Part shown: positions 45,941 through 58,900 of the stretch, in pieces
Numbering within the stretch: position 1 is the first letter of the stretch
Layout: the number at the start of each line of letters is the position of its first letter
Assembly (NCBI RefSeq): GCF_000002595.2
Contig: NC_057009.1
Location: 2,815,346-2,879,345 of the forward strand
Source of the DNA: Chlamydomonas reinhardtii
Taxonomy: Eukaryota; Chlorophyta; Chlorophyceae; Chlamydomonadales; Chlamydomonadaceae
Direction: 5' to 3'
DNA length: 64,000 nt
Translations under genes and position numbers: made by a program
Notes under the pieces: model-generated
Seen by the model: only the letters and a program-made list of their open reading frames with translations
Database searches by the model: none
Told to the model about the DNA's origin: nothing

Positions 45941-48900
45941 ATGCTGGGCCGTTTGGGCGCGGCGGTGAAGGGAGTTGGTGGGCTTGCCAAAAATGTGGCA
46001 GGTGCTGCCCTTGGAGAGGCTCGGACAGCACTTACAGGTAAGTTAGCGACCAGCAGTTGCGAGAGCGCTGTGGTAAATTCCACGGGCCAGGTCGAGAAAG
46101 CACAATTTCTCCTGGATCGCTGGCCAATTCATTTCTTTTGTAACACATGTAGCCGTGCCAAATGACGAAGTCGAAGTGGAGAACCTGCTGCAGCGCATTT
46201 CCGGGTCGCTGATGCCCGAGTACCGGCGCCAGGCAATGTCGCAGCTAAAGGACCTCTTGATGGACAACCCCAAGGTGGGCTGCGGCCTTTCCCTGGGCGA
46301 TGCGATGCAGGAGCGGTCCTCAGCTGCGTCCGAACTGCCTGTCCCTCAACCACCCCACTCTCCGAACTTCCCCCCCCCCCCCCTCCTTCTCTTCCTCTCC
46401 TTGCTTCTGCCCCTGCTACTATTCCTCCTCTCAGGCCCAGATGGCGTTCGGCTCCATGGGCGTGCCCATCCTCATGGCGGTGCTGCGGGACGACCGCGAC
46501 GACGTGGCGCTGCTGCAGGTGGGCGCGGCTGGCGAGCAGCGGGGGACGGAGGAGTGGGAGGGGAGAGGGAGGAGGGAGGAGGGACAATGGAGGGAGGAGG
46601 GAGGAGGGAGGAGGGAGGAGGGAGGAGGGAGGAGGGAGGAGGGAGGAGGGAGGAGGGAGGCTGAGGACAGCAGTTCAGTGGGCGGGTGGTTGCCAGCAGC
46701 AGCAAGGGCACGGCTACACGGGTGAGGTGGCTCGGGCTCGAGCAACTCAGCACTGGTCAACAAAGCAGCACAGATTTGCACTCTTACTTCGGCACTCCCA
46801 CCCGCATACCGATGCTTATACCCATCCGCCACGCAGAGCACGCTGGAGTCTCTGGTCGCAGCCACCAGTGGCGGCGGCCACGGCGGCCACGACGGCCTCC
46901 GTGCCGACCACCCGCATCACGTCTCGGCAGCAGAGGTGCGGGGCGGCTGGGGCGGAGGTGTGGGCGGGGGCAGGGGTGGTGGGGGTGGGGGCTGTAGATA
47001 CCAGCCCAAACAAAAGCGAACCAAGCCAAGCTAGCGGAGGACAGGCAGACGCGACAGTTGGGGCGGTGGGGGCAGCCTCGGGAGTGTAGGGAAGCAGCGT
47101 GGGAGGCGAGGCCGCGGCGCCTGGCTGCTGCCGGTGCCTGCCAGGACTGGGGCTTTTGCCCCGCCTCCTGCGGCTGCCTGGCACGCGTCTCCGCACACCG
47201 GACACCCGTGAGTGCACACCCACACATTATCTCACACACATTTACACACACAATCAAACACACAAACACACACACACACTACTCACGTCCAAATCTGCAC
47301 ACACACACGCACACAGGCCCACGCTGCGGCCATGAACGCTGAGGTGCTGGCCCGGCAGCGGGAGCACGTCGGGCTGCTGCTGGGCCTGCTGGAGGACGAG
47401 CCGGTGAGCGGGAGGGGGAGGAAGGGGAGGAGGAGGGAGGGGGAGGGAGGGGGAGGAGGAGGAGGAGGTTATATGCCGAGCACAAAGAAATAGGTCAAAT
47501 GGGGGGAGCGAGGACCCCGAGGCTGGGTGCGTGGGGTGGGGTTGCTTGCCCAGTCCCCAGTGGGGTGGTTGAAACCACTCCGATGTACACCGAGACCCAG
47601 ATGGGGTGGGATCGTGGGAAGCTTGAAGCGAGGGATGGGAGGTGGGGCGTCTGGGGGCGAGGCACACGGGCCCGAGCCGCCAGTGTTGGAGTGCCGGCGC
47701 GCAGGTGCCACCGTGAGGCCCACGTGCGCCGGGGCTCCTGCACATGTGTGGGCGGCAGGAGACGGGGCGGGGCAGGGCTGCCGTGCAGGGGTGGACTGGC
47801 CACCGATGACCCGCACTTAGCCCCTACATGCTGCATATGCCGCTGCTGCTGCAGGTGGGGGTGTCGGACTTCTACGTGCGCTACCACACCGTGCAGCTGC
47901 TGACGGCGCTGCTCAACCACTGCCCCACCAAGCTGCAGGTGCGGCAGGGAGGGGAGGGGTTGCAGATACCAGCCCAAACTAAACCGAACCCGGGGTGGTG
48001 GTTAAGGGGCCCGGGCCAAAGGGATGGAGGGCAGCGAGGTAGGCTGTGTGTTAAAGAGCACAAGGAAGGAAGCATGCAGGACGGTGTAGATTATGTGTGT
48101 ATGTGTGTTGCAGGGCACAGGGAGTGTGTATGTGCGTGTAATCAAACGAAACGAAAGCCCGCCCAGACAATGTGGGTGTGCGTGTGTCTAGAGTCGGAGG
48201 GCAGGCAGGGTGGTGCGTGCGGCAGGGAGCCAGGGCCAGGGTAGCGAGCGGTTGCCACCCTCCCTTCTTGTGCCCCGCATCCACCCCAGCGGTATGCTGC
48301 CCACTGCTCCCACTGGACGTGACGTCAGCGCGTCAGGTTGTGCCTCACACCGTACGGTCAGGCCGATGCACACCGTCACATGAGGCGGCTGCCCGCCCAC
48401 TTCCTCCCCTTTTTCCAAACATCCTTGCACCCCCCGCCCCCACCTCCTCGGTCGCGCAGGAAGCCATCCTGGCCACGCCCATGAGTGTGGTGCGCCTCAC
48501 GGAGCTGCTGGGGGAGCGGTCCGAGGTACGGGGGGCGGCGGGAGCGGGGCGGCAGGAGGGGGAGATGGGGGCGGGAGCGGGCGCGGGAGGGCGCGGGGAG
48601 TGAGCGACGGCACTACCGTATTGGGGGTGGTAGGGGCTGGTGCGCGTGTGGCGGCTGTCGGCCTGGCACGTCTCCTCCCGCAAGCTGTGTCAAAGCCTCG
48701 AAACCCTAATTCGCCCAGCCCACATGCGCGCACAGCACACGTTGGCACGTGCAGAAACCGTACACAACCCATCACCATCGGCCGCTGCTTATGTGTGTGG
48801 CCGGGATCGCAGATCATTCGCAACGAGGCGCTGCTGCTGCTGGTGGCCCTCACACGCATGGAGGGCGGCACGGGCGCCGCGGGGGCGCCGGGCGCGGGCG

Positions 48901-50212
48901 CGGGCGAGGTGCAGAAGATCGCGGCGTTCGAGGGCGCCTTTGACCGCGTGGCGGAGCTGCTGCGGGAGGAGGGCGGGCTGGGCGGAGGCATGGTGGTGCA
49001 GGTGGGCGGGGCTGGTGGCTGGGTGGGTGGGCGGGGGTGGGCAGGGTTGGGAGGGCGGGTGGGTGGGTGGCTGGGGTGGGCGGGTGGGTGGGTGGGTGGG
49101 TGGGCACCGAAGACGGTCGGTCTGGGGAGCTGGGCAAGACTGCAAGTCCTGTTTCGTAAAGGGTGGTAGGCAGGTAGGTAGGTTCGGAGGACTGGGCGCT
49201 GTACAAGAAGGAAAGCTGTGGAACTTGAGCATGTCCCCACTCCTGGCCGTCTGCGCCCTCCACGCCCCCCGCCACCGCCGCCCCGCCCTCTACCCGACCC
49301 TCATGCTGCTCCCTTACCTCCCCCCGGCAACGACGCGCCTTCTGTACCAATGCGCCTGGCTACAACCTCGCTTCTTCTTGATTCATCATGGACGTAACTC
49401 CCCGCGCCCTACCAGGACTGCATCGAGCTGATGAACAACCTGCTGCGCGGCAATCTCGCCAACCAGCGATTGTTCCGCGAGATGGGGCACATCGCGATGA
49501 TCCCGCAGCTCATCAACGCAGCCGCAGGCGGGGGAGGAGGAGGCGGAGGCGGGAGAGGAGGAGCAGCAGCAAGCGGCAGGGAAGGAGGAGCGGGTAGCTT
49601 TGCCACAGCAGCGGGCCCGATTCCGTTCGGGGCGGCGAATGGTGGCGGCGGGGCGGGAGGCGGGGAGCTGGGGGGCGATGCGGAGGCGGGGGTTGAGCTG
49701 GGGAACGCGCTGGCGGCGCTGGCGGCGGCGGGCGGCGAGGCACTGCTGGGGCCGGCGGGGGCGCTGCCGCGGCCGACGGCGGCCAACACGCTCGGGCTGC
49801 TGCAGACACTGCGGCTGCTGGTGGGTGGCGCGGGGTGATAAAGGGGCGTTGGCGAAGGGGTGGGGAAGGTGTGGGTGGCGAGGAGGGGAGGAGCTGGCGG
49901 CATAGGCGGGCGGAAGGGCTGGTGGGTGCCCTGTGTGCTGTGCCTGCCGCAGTCCACTGCGGGCCTACTTTGCGTACTTGCGGGACACCTCACCCCCTCC
50001 GCTTCCTTTAATTCAGCATACCGGTGAATGCGAACCCCCCGTAACCTGCCGTGTCGGGAGCCCCCACTATGAAGGCGTTCACTGACTCCCTGCGCCCCCA
50101 CCCGGCCCACAACCCCCGGCCCCCCACCTCACAGTGCTCGCCACCCACTGCTGCGGCCGACCCCGACCGCGCCGCAGAGTCAGCCAACCGCACCGCCAAC
50201 CAGGTGTGTGTG

Positions 50213-50257
<45 letters not shown>

Positions 50258-53200
50258 GTGTGTGTGTGTGTGTGTGCGGGGGAGTGTCGCTCTGGTGAGA
50301 GCGGCCTGGCGGGGGAGCATGGGCCAACCTTATTTGTATAGGACACGGCTGGATGCCAGGTTCACAGGTTGTACATGTGTATCAGTACGGGAGGCGGCAG
50401 CACAGATCCCTACGACGGGGGTGTCCCCCCCTGCTGGAACCCCTGGCACTGGGTCACGTTCGAGACTGCGCCTCCAAACGCCAAATTGCGCGGCCGTGCC
50501 CCCTTGATCCCTTCGTCTTGCAAACCGCACCCCACCCACCCACCCCGCGTTGCAGGCCAAGCTGTTGGCGGGCGGCACACTGGAGGCACTGCTGGGCGCG
50601 GCGCTGCAGGACGGCGGCCTGGGCTCACCGCCCGTGCGCGCCGCAGCCATGGGCGCACTGGGAGACCTGGTCGCAGGCAACGCGCCCGCACAGGAGCGCC
50701 TCGCCAAGAGCGTGGTGCGGCCCGGCGGCGCAGCCGCCGCCGCCGCGGCCGCGGCGGCAGCCGCGGCGGACGGCGCCGCGGCAGCGGCGGCGGCGGGGGA
50801 GCCGCAGGCGCCGGTGGCGGCGCTGACGGCGGCACTGCGCGTAGCGCTGCACGGCGCCGACGGCGGCGAACGGGCGGCGGCGGACCATGTGATCGCCTGC
50901 TACTGCCGCGGCAACGCGGAGGGGCAGTCCGCGCTGGCGGGCGGGATAGGGCCGCGCGCTGCGCCGCATGCGCCGGGCCACGGCCACGGCCTCGGCCCCC
51001 AAGAGACGGAGCACCGCGCCTCGCCGGCTGGGCTGCAGGCGGCCTTCGGACAGGAGCTGGTGGCGGCACTCGTGTCCAGCAGTGCAGCCATGACGGCGGC
51101 GGCGCAACCGGGCTCGGCGGCATCCGCCGCCGCCAACGCCGCCATGAATTCATCGTCTTCCAGCGGGTACCGGCCATACGGCGGCGGCGGCGGCAGCGCG
51201 TCGTCCGGCGGCGCGGCTGGCGCCGCCGGCAGTAGCAGCAGCGTGGGGAGCGGCAGTAGCATGGGCGTTGCGGTGCGGGCGGCGGCGGCGCTGCAGCACC
51301 TGCTGTTGGGGAATGCGGGGGTGAAGCTGCGGCTGCTGTCGGCGCCGCTGGATGGCGCCAGTGTGCCGGGCGTGCCGCCGGACCTGCTTATGCCCAGGTG
51401 AGCGTGTGCGGGTGTGTGTGGTGGGGGGAGGGGTCGGGGTGTGGGAAATCGAGGGACGGAGTGAAGGACATGATGGGCGACCGTGCCCCTGCACACCATG
51501 ACCGAAGCCGCGTCATTATCCTCCTCCTCCCCTCTTTCCCCCCTCCTTCCCCTCCTCCTTCCCCTCCTCCGCCCACTCGCCCGGCCGCAGGGTTGTGCGC
51601 ACGCTCACCGCCGCGCTGCGGCCGCCCTGCGGCGACGCCGCGCGCGTGGTGGTGTGCTCGCTGCTGCGGCTGCTGCTGGTGTGGCTGGCCGACTGCCCGC
51701 CCGCCACCTCCGCCCTGCTGGACGGCGCCGCCCACGTGCCCCTCCTCGTCGACCTGGTCACAGGGCGGCAGGGCCCCGCGGCGGCGCCTGGCGGCGGCGG
51801 CGCCGCCGGCACCGCAACGCCCTCCGGGCCGGCGTCGGGGCAGCTGACGCTGCCGCCCTACGGCGGGCCGCCAGGCGTATTGCCGACCAGCAGCGCCGGG
51901 GCGGCGGGCGCGGCGGCGGGCACGGGTACGGCGGCGGCAGGGAGCGGGGCGGGATCGGGGGACCCGGTGGTGTGCGGCCTGGCGGCATGCGTGCTGGCGG
52001 CGTGCCTTGTGTACGGCAAGCCCTCGGCGGCGGCGGCGGCGACGGCGCAAGTCAGTGGCGGCGCCGCCGCGCCGTCGCCGTCGGACCTGGTGTTGGATGT
52101 GATCATGTCGCGTGTGGGCCTCAGCCACTTCTTCTATCGGCTAGACGACCTGCGTCGGTCGCCCGTTTTCGCGGCGGCGGCGGCTGCGGCGGCGGCCGGC
52201 ACCGCCGCCAAGCCGCTCACGCGCGCCGCGGCAGCCGCCGCCGTGGCGGCGGCGGAGCAGCAGGCGGCGGCGGCAGCGGCTGCCGCGGCAGCCGGGGCGG
52301 CCGGCGGCGAGGCGGCGGAGGGCGTGGGTGCGTTCCAGCTGGGTCCGGATGTGTTGGCGATGGTGGGGGCGCTGGAGGAGGCGGTGCGGGGGCGGACCAT
52401 GGAGGTGTTCAGCCGGCCCACGGGACACAAGCCCGGCGGCGCGCAGGTGAGGCTGCGTGCGTTGTTCATGGTGGCATGAGCTATGGCGACGTCGGGTCGG
52501 TGTCACGGAATGAGATGGGTGGTGGCGGGGCGGGGCGGGGCGGGACTGGGGCTGCCATTCCGGGACAAGGCACGCGGCGGGCACCCCTCCACGCTCGTAA
52601 CTGAACACCGCTCTCCCCTCTCACCTTCACGCGCCCTCACCATCACCACGCACCTCTTACCAACTGATCACACCATCCCCCATCCTGTACGCTTTTCCAA
52701 ACATCCTTGCAACCCCAGAGACTGATCTCCTGCAAGCCTGCAACAACCTGTTAACATCATCTTGTCTTGAATTAATCTCATGCACGGAACCCCCCACACA
52801 GGACGGCCTGCCCTCCACGCCCGCCGAGGTGCCTGGGCCCGACGACTCCTCGCGGCTGGGCTGGGCGGTGGCGGCACTGGGGCGACTGGCGCGAGAGGTG
52901 GACGAGCTGCGGGCGCGGAACAGGGCGCTCGCGGAAGACCTGTTCAGGTGTGTGTGGGTTTGCATGCTGGAGCCGAACGAATGAGTCCGATTATTATCAA
53001 AAGCTCAACGAGCCACGAAATGGGGGGAAGAGGCCAGGGGATGGAGCCAGGCGGGAGGCGGGAAAGGCTTGGTTGCTCAAGTTCCGGGGCGAGCAGAGGA
53101 GCCGCCGGGGTTATGGATGGTTCTTGTCCTTAAGAACCTGTTGCTGCTACGTCATATCCGGAGCCTGCTTGACACACCGTACCGCGCCATCTGTCGCTAG

Positions 53201-55001
53201 ATCACCGAGTGCCCCGCCCTGCTCCCGGCCGGGCCACAGGCTTTCTCAGCACCAGGGCGCGCTGCCGCCCGCCGCCGGCGCCGCCGCGCCAGGGCAACTG
53301 GGGCACGGCGGCGGCGCCGCCGGCGCGGTCGGGTCCCACGGCGGCCCGGGGCATGGCGGCGCCGCGCCTGGCGCGCCGGGTGCGGCGGGCTCGGCTGCCG
53401 ACGTGGAGGCGCGCGTGGCTTTGGAGCTGAGGGCCAGCCGCGCAGAGCAGGAGCTGTCGGCGCTGCGGCACCAGGTGGGGCGCACTTGGGGGTTGGGCGG
53501 GTAGCTGCTGCATGGGCGGAGGAGGTTTCCGCAGTCGCCGGTTTCGGCTCAACGCAACCTCCGCAGAAAGCTCGCTCCGCTTGCCGGTGCAAGTCCGCTT
53601 CTGACATGGGTGCCTTTGGGGAGGGGTTGGCAACAATCTTGCATCGCGCTTTCTCCGTGTGGCCTCCAACCGCCAACCGCCTGCCTGTCCCCCCCGTTTG
53701 CCCTCGCTGCGCTCGTGGCGCTGCCGCCTGCCGGGCTGCCGCCTGCACAGGTGGAGGTGATGGGCGCGCGGCTGGGCCAGGCGGAGGCCGACGCGGCGGC
53801 TGCTCGCGAGGCGGCCGCCGCCGCGCACCTGGCCGCCAGCAAGGCCGAGGCGGACCTGGCGGACCTCAGTGGCGCCTACAACAACCTGGAGGCGAGTGGC
53901 GTGTTGCATGGGGAGGGGAAGGAGGATCGCGGGGAGGAGTAGCTTGGTAGGGAAGCGGGCTGAAGTGGGCACAAGGGCGGCAGCGGAACGGCTGGTGTGG
54001 GTAGGCTGACATGGCTGCGTGGACGTAGGAAACGAACATACAGTTGCTCAGGAGGCCGCCACATGTCCAGTGCAGGACACTAGCATACAATTACTTAGGA
54101 GGCCGCCAAATGTCCATTGCAACAATCCGGTTCGCGCAAGACCTTGCTTGATGCTTTGCTCGCTCTGCCCCACCGCCTTCTCGCAGTCCCACGCGTTTTC
54201 CACGGAGGCGCAGCTGCGTAACGCCCAGACGGCGCTGGCGGCGGCGCAGGCCGCGCAGCAGGCGGCGGAGGCGCGGGCGGCGCAAGCGGCGCAGCAGGCA
54301 GCGGCGGCGGCGTCGGCGGCGGCACCAGGTGCGCGACTGCGTCTTCCCAGGCCCGTGTACACCTGTGACGCTTTCACTTCTGTTTCCCGCTTCTGTTCTA
54401 GTACACGTGCGCATCTGATATTCTACGGGATATGGCGGGTAAGAAAGTGCTTCATGTCTTTAATAGTGAAGTGCACGCGCATCACCATGCTGGGCACAGG
54501 TCACGGGCACGCCGGCGGCGGCGTGTCTGAGGCGGAGGTGGCGCGGCGTGTGGAGGAGGCGGCCGCCGCCGCCCGCGCCGCGGCGGAGGCGGAGGCGGAC
54601 GAGGGCATGACGGACCTGCTGGTGTGCCTGGGGCAGGAGGAGCGCAAGGTGCAGGTGAGAGAGGCGCGGCAGCGAGTGGGGGAGGGGAGGAGCACGGCAA
54701 GGAGAAGGCGGTTTGCGGGTGAGCTTCGGCGGGGCGCCGGGCGGTAGCCCATTTACGGCGCTGTTGTCGTGTCCTGTAAAACGCACACGCTTGTCCGCGC
54801 TGACCAACCGCTCCGCCTTGCCTTGGCGCGTGTGTGTGGCCGCAGGTGTTGAGTGAGGCCCTGGCGGCTCAAGGCGTGGACGTGGATGTGATCCTGGCCA
54901 CCCTGGAGGAGGAGGAGGCGGGGGCGGGGGCGGGGGCGGGGGCGGGGGCGGGGGCGGGGGCGGGGCAAGAGGGGCAAGAGGGCGCGGACGAGCTGCGGTA
55001 G
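45941..55001 (+). CDS. USO1: USO1/p115 vesicle-tethering factor, 1324 aa
   Basis: Eighteen exons join in phase: 45941-46037, 46153-46274, 46435-46518, 46837-46935, 47317-47403, 47855-47938, 48460-48525, 48813-49001, 49416-49820, 50135-50203, 50556-51397, 51591-52446, 52802-52947, 53240-53474, 53751-53891, 54187-54328, 54500-54654 and 54846-55001. The armadillo-like head matches p115 block by block: ENLLQRISGSLMPEYRRQAM, FGSMGVPILMAVLRDDRDD, REHVGLLLGLLEDE, FYVRYHTVQLLTALL, EAILATPMSVVRLTELLGE, IIRNEALLLLVALTR, VQKIAAFEGAFDRVAELL and DCIELMNNLLRGN. p115 tethers ER-derived vesicles to the Golgi with Rab1 and SNAREs. Long Ala/Gly-rich inserts enlarge the middle, the coiled-coil tail is short and Ala-rich, and the end is acidic (EEEE...). 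The exon ending at 53891 appears to use a GC donor (GAG|GCGAGT). Confidence 0.9.
46582..46658 (+). repeat. (GGAGGGA)n minisatellite in USO1 intron
   Basis: About eleven tandem 7-base units in the intron after the exon at 46435-46518. Confidence 0.85.
46998..47011 (+). repeat. intron-end motif A
   Basis: ATACCAGCCCAAAC followed by AAAAGCGAACC, 62 bases after the USO1 donor at 46936. Confidence 0.7.
47231..47316. repeat. (CA)-rich tract before acceptor
   Basis: An interrupted CA run fills the end of the intron up to the acceptor at 47316. Confidence 0.8.
47966..47979 (+). repeat. intron-end motif A
   Basis: ATACCAGCCCAAAC followed by TAAACCGAACC, 28 bases after the USO1 donor at 47939. This copy best matches the inverted one at 26790. 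Confidence 0.7.
50204..50278 (+). repeat. (GT)n microsatellite at donor
   Basis: A GT run with few interruptions begins at the donor and fills the first 75 bases of a USO1 intron. Confidence 0.9.
54913..54966 (+). repeat. (GGGGGC)9 hexanucleotide repeat inside coding sequence
   Basis: A hexanucleotide run in the last USO1 exon encodes alternating Ala-Gly between an acidic stretch and the C-terminus. As the run is a multiple of three, length changes would keep the frame. Confidence 0.85.
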
Positions 55002-55980
55002 CGCCGGTGGCGTGGCGGGAATCGGGATCGTGACCGGGAGCTTTTGGAAGGGTGCGGATGTGTGGATTTGAAGAACGCGGGGGTGGGGGTTGGCATGCCC
55101 GATACAGCAGCGTTGTTGGGGCGGTGCGTGATGGGAGTGAGCAGAGCAGGATCGTTGTGAGTGGTGCGTGCGAGCGTCTGGGCAGAAGTGACCGGGAGCA
55201 CTGATGAGTTGACGTTGATGGGGACTCGGGCGTGAGCACAGTCAGCATACCGTAACATGCTGTTGGGCGGTCCGCAGGCCTACTGTACTGCTCATGACAC
55301 CTGACGTACCGTATCCGTCCGTGCTCAGACGCAAACAACGCACACGCTGTGTACCGTATTTGTGCGACAAGCAGGCAAGGTTGCGCGTTTACAGCTTGCT
55401 TTCATGGCTCGCCTTCGGCGGGAAACTGGTCCCTTACCATTGCGCTGCTCTCAATCCGAGATCTTCGACTCTCACCATCACCAGCTGCAGGCCTCACACT
55501 CGCTGCAGGTGCTTGACTGCCGTGTCCGCTTGCGGTCGCGGCTCCCAACTCCATGCGTCGCTGTATGTCAACGGTCCGAAAGCTGTTGCTCCTGCCACGG
55601 CAGCCCGGTGCGTGCAGCACTGCAGCTGCGCCCCCCCCCCACACCCACACCCCACGACCACGCACATGCAGCACACGCACAACCCGCCCCATGCTTCGGC
55701 ACCTCTCTCGCAGTCCGCTGCATATGCACGACTCCTATGCCTGCTACAATTACAGCTCCTCCTGTTGCCAAGGTGCGGGCCACGCTCTTCCGCACAGCCC
55801 CATGCGTCCCGCTAACAATATCAGACGAAGACATGCGGCTGGCAGCCGAGCCACTCGCGTTGCAAATCCGCACCATCCGATCCCAGCAAATCATCTGCTC
55901 AAAACGAAACACACACAGCTCCACAAAACGCAGACACGCACGTATGTAAATTCGCTGCCGCCTCTCTGCCGCCGCCACTA
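55002..55980. other. convergent 3' flank interval of USO1 and VMP1
   Basis: The two genes converge here. A minus-strand TGTAA (TTACA at 55750-55754) lies 230 bases beyond the VMP1 stop and is a good candidate polyadenylation signal. No other gene is supported. Confidence 0.55.
55750..55754 (-). terminator. candidate TGTAA polyadenylation signal for VMP1
   Basis: TGTAA on the minus strand at typical 3' UTR distance from the stop codon at 55981-55983. Confidence 0.5.
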
Positions 55981-58900
55981 CTACTGCTGCTTGCGCTCGC
56001 GCTCGCGCAGCCGCGCCCGCGCCGCCTCCACCTCCGCATCATCCAGCTGCGTGCGGTAGGCCTGGGCGAACGCATTGACGCACGACACCGTGAACGCCGC
56101 CATCAGCAGCACCATCACCCAGCTCCACACCTCCGCCACCGTGTCTGGGATGAGCCCCACCGCCACCCGCCGCAGCTCGCCGGGCGTGGCCGCCAGGTCC
56201 TGCAGCCGGTCCAGCGCGCGCCGCCACCACCAGCGCGTCTCAGCCAGGTGCGCGGCGCTCTTGGCCAGCACCTGCGGCGTGGCCGTGGTGGTGGTGGTGG
56301 CGGTGGTGGCGGTGGTGGGAAAGGGCGGTGATGGAGAGGAGGAGGAAAGGGGAGTAAGGTAGCTGGCGGTGGCACGTGACTTGCGGCCAGTGATGGCGCG
56401 GGGTGGCGGACGGAGAAGGCGGGGCAGTGGTGCGGTGCCGCGTGAACCGGCGGGTAAAACGGCGACAGGCCCTTAATGCCCACTCCTGCCCGCCCGCCCC
56501 ATGCTGTCATGCCTCCTCTCCTCCCCAGTCCCCACCTTGGCCTGATACTTGGCTATGGACTTGTTGATCCAGGCGTGCAGCTCGTGCGCCGGCGACAGCG
56601 ACGCCGCGGCGCCGTCGCCGGCGCCCCACAGCCCCGGCAGCCGCGCCGGCAGCGCCCGCTCCAGCCGGGCCAGGATGGCCTCGCGCGAGTGCCGCCGGAA
56701 CACCGACACGAAGAAGAGCGTCTGTGGTTGTGCGCATCAGCATCACGGCAGCCGAGCGCATGTTAGGCACGAAGAATAGCGTATGTCGTTGTTCGCATCA
56801 GCAACACGGCAACCGAGCGCATGTGTTGCTTCGATGTGACGCATCGGAAGCGGCCCGCGTTCTGCTCACGCCGCCGCGCATGCTCGTGCACTCATGGGCA
56901 CTATGTGCAACCCGCTCCCAGTAGATTCGCAGCCAGCCGCACCTGCCCCGTGGTCTTGATGAACCCCTTGCCAATGAGCGTGGCACCGAAGAACTTCCAG
57001 AACGGGAACATGAAGTTGCCGCAGCACAGACCGCACAGGTCGAATGCGGCGTTGGGCCAGGACGCCAGCAGCAGGATGCCGAAGAAGCCGTGCGCGCGGA
57101 TGAACCCGATCATCCACTGCTCCATGCGCGCGATGGCTCGCTGGATCAGGTTGTGCCGCTGCGCCGTGTTGGCTCGCATCGCCTGAGCGAGGCTCGGCCG
57201 GGCGGGGGGCGATGGAGGAAGGGAAGGGGGGTTGAGCAGTGATGGAACAAGGGGGCGGAGGGCAAGTGTTGGTATGGAATCTGAAGGACGTGGCCGGCAG
57301 CCGCGGGGCTCAGCGCGCGATTCCGGGCTTTACCGCGGCCACGCCCAGTCGCGCCCTGAAGCCGCTAGCCAACCAGGACGATTGCAGCCCTCCCCTCTTA
57401 CGCCGACTACCCTTCCTGCTCCACGCTCGCCTTCCTCCACACCCCGCTTCTCACTGGGAATGGTACCGTATGGACACAACCCTCGCTCCCCTCTTCCACG
57501 CCTGCCTCCCGGCGCCTTTTCAACATCCGCTACCCCCTCTACCCACGCGCCCGCCCCACCCCGCCCGACCACGCTCACCTCCTCCAGCTCCGCCAGCGCC
57601 ACATTCTTCTGCCCCGCCACCGCCGCGCTGTAGCTGAGCCAGTAGGGCGGGATCTCGCCCACCGCCGTGCCGATGCCCCACAGCACCGACGTCACTATCA
57701 CCTGCGTGTGTACGGCGGTGAGGGGGCTTGTGACCAGCATGTGGTGGGGTGGGCGTGTGAGCAATGGACCGTAATGGCGCGGGCGAAGGCCGGCGGTCAA
57801 TCCCGGGGTCGCACTCTCGCAGTGTGCGGCTCCCGGCCTCACCCTGCCTTGTACCAGCCCCAATCCCTGCTCCACTCCCAGCTCCAGTCCCCTTGTTCCC
57901 CGCCCGCCCACGCCTTGTGCTCTCAGCTCCACTCCCGCTGTTCCCCGCCCCTCATCGCCCCTTCCGCACCCCCAGTTCCCCCAAATGCCCCCCTCCGCCC
58001 CCCCCCCCCCCGCAGCCCCCCACCTTGTAGAACAGGTCCAGGTAGGTGACCTCCTGCTGCGGCCACTCGCCGCACGTGAGGCTCTCGCTGCTGTACCAGA
58101 TGTCACTCCTGAGGCCGCGGTTGTGGGCGGCGGCGAGCAGACATGGTTACTGGCGCGAGGGAGTGCTGGCGGTGAGGGGCTGGCGGTGAGGGGCTGGCGG
58201 CAGCAACTGAAAACCCCCTTGACACGCTGTCGCTCGGCATGTCGGCCTTCCCTGCCCCTGTCCCCGCAAGGTGCGCCCTCGTGCACACACGTACACATGC
58301 ACTTTCATGTTCCGTTCATGTTGTTTAACACACGCACCCACCCACCCACCAACCAGCCCATACGCACACGCCCCCCTCCCCGCCACGCGCTCGCACCTGA
58401 TGTCAAACTTCACATGGCCGCACGTCTCAGCCGCCAGGCACACCTGCAGCACAACACACCCAAACTAGCTGAGTACAGCAGGAGCCCTCCATCGCGACAG
58501 CCCAGGTAAGGACCGCGTCGGCGCCGTTGCGTGGAGTGGATTGCTTGAGCGCCTCTGCCATCCCGTTGCTTCCGACACACAAACGAAATGGTCCCTCCTA
58601 CCTGGCATCCAAGCCAAAAACGCGCCAGCGATGTTGCAACGCCACTTGCTGTCCGCCCCGTGCCGCATCCCACTAGCCATCCTATCCCGCATCCCACTCG
58701 CCGTCCTAGGCTCTCAACACAGCGTATTGCGACAACCCGCTTCATTGCCCCAGCTATAGGGTACTGGCCCTGGTCCTTAAGGCACGTGGGCCCGGCCACC
58801 TACCCATCCCTTCCGTCACCCACCCTGCAATTCTCTGCCCCCCACCCCGCCACGCCGACCCCCGGCACGCACCTTGAGAATGTGCGGGAACAGGAACAGC

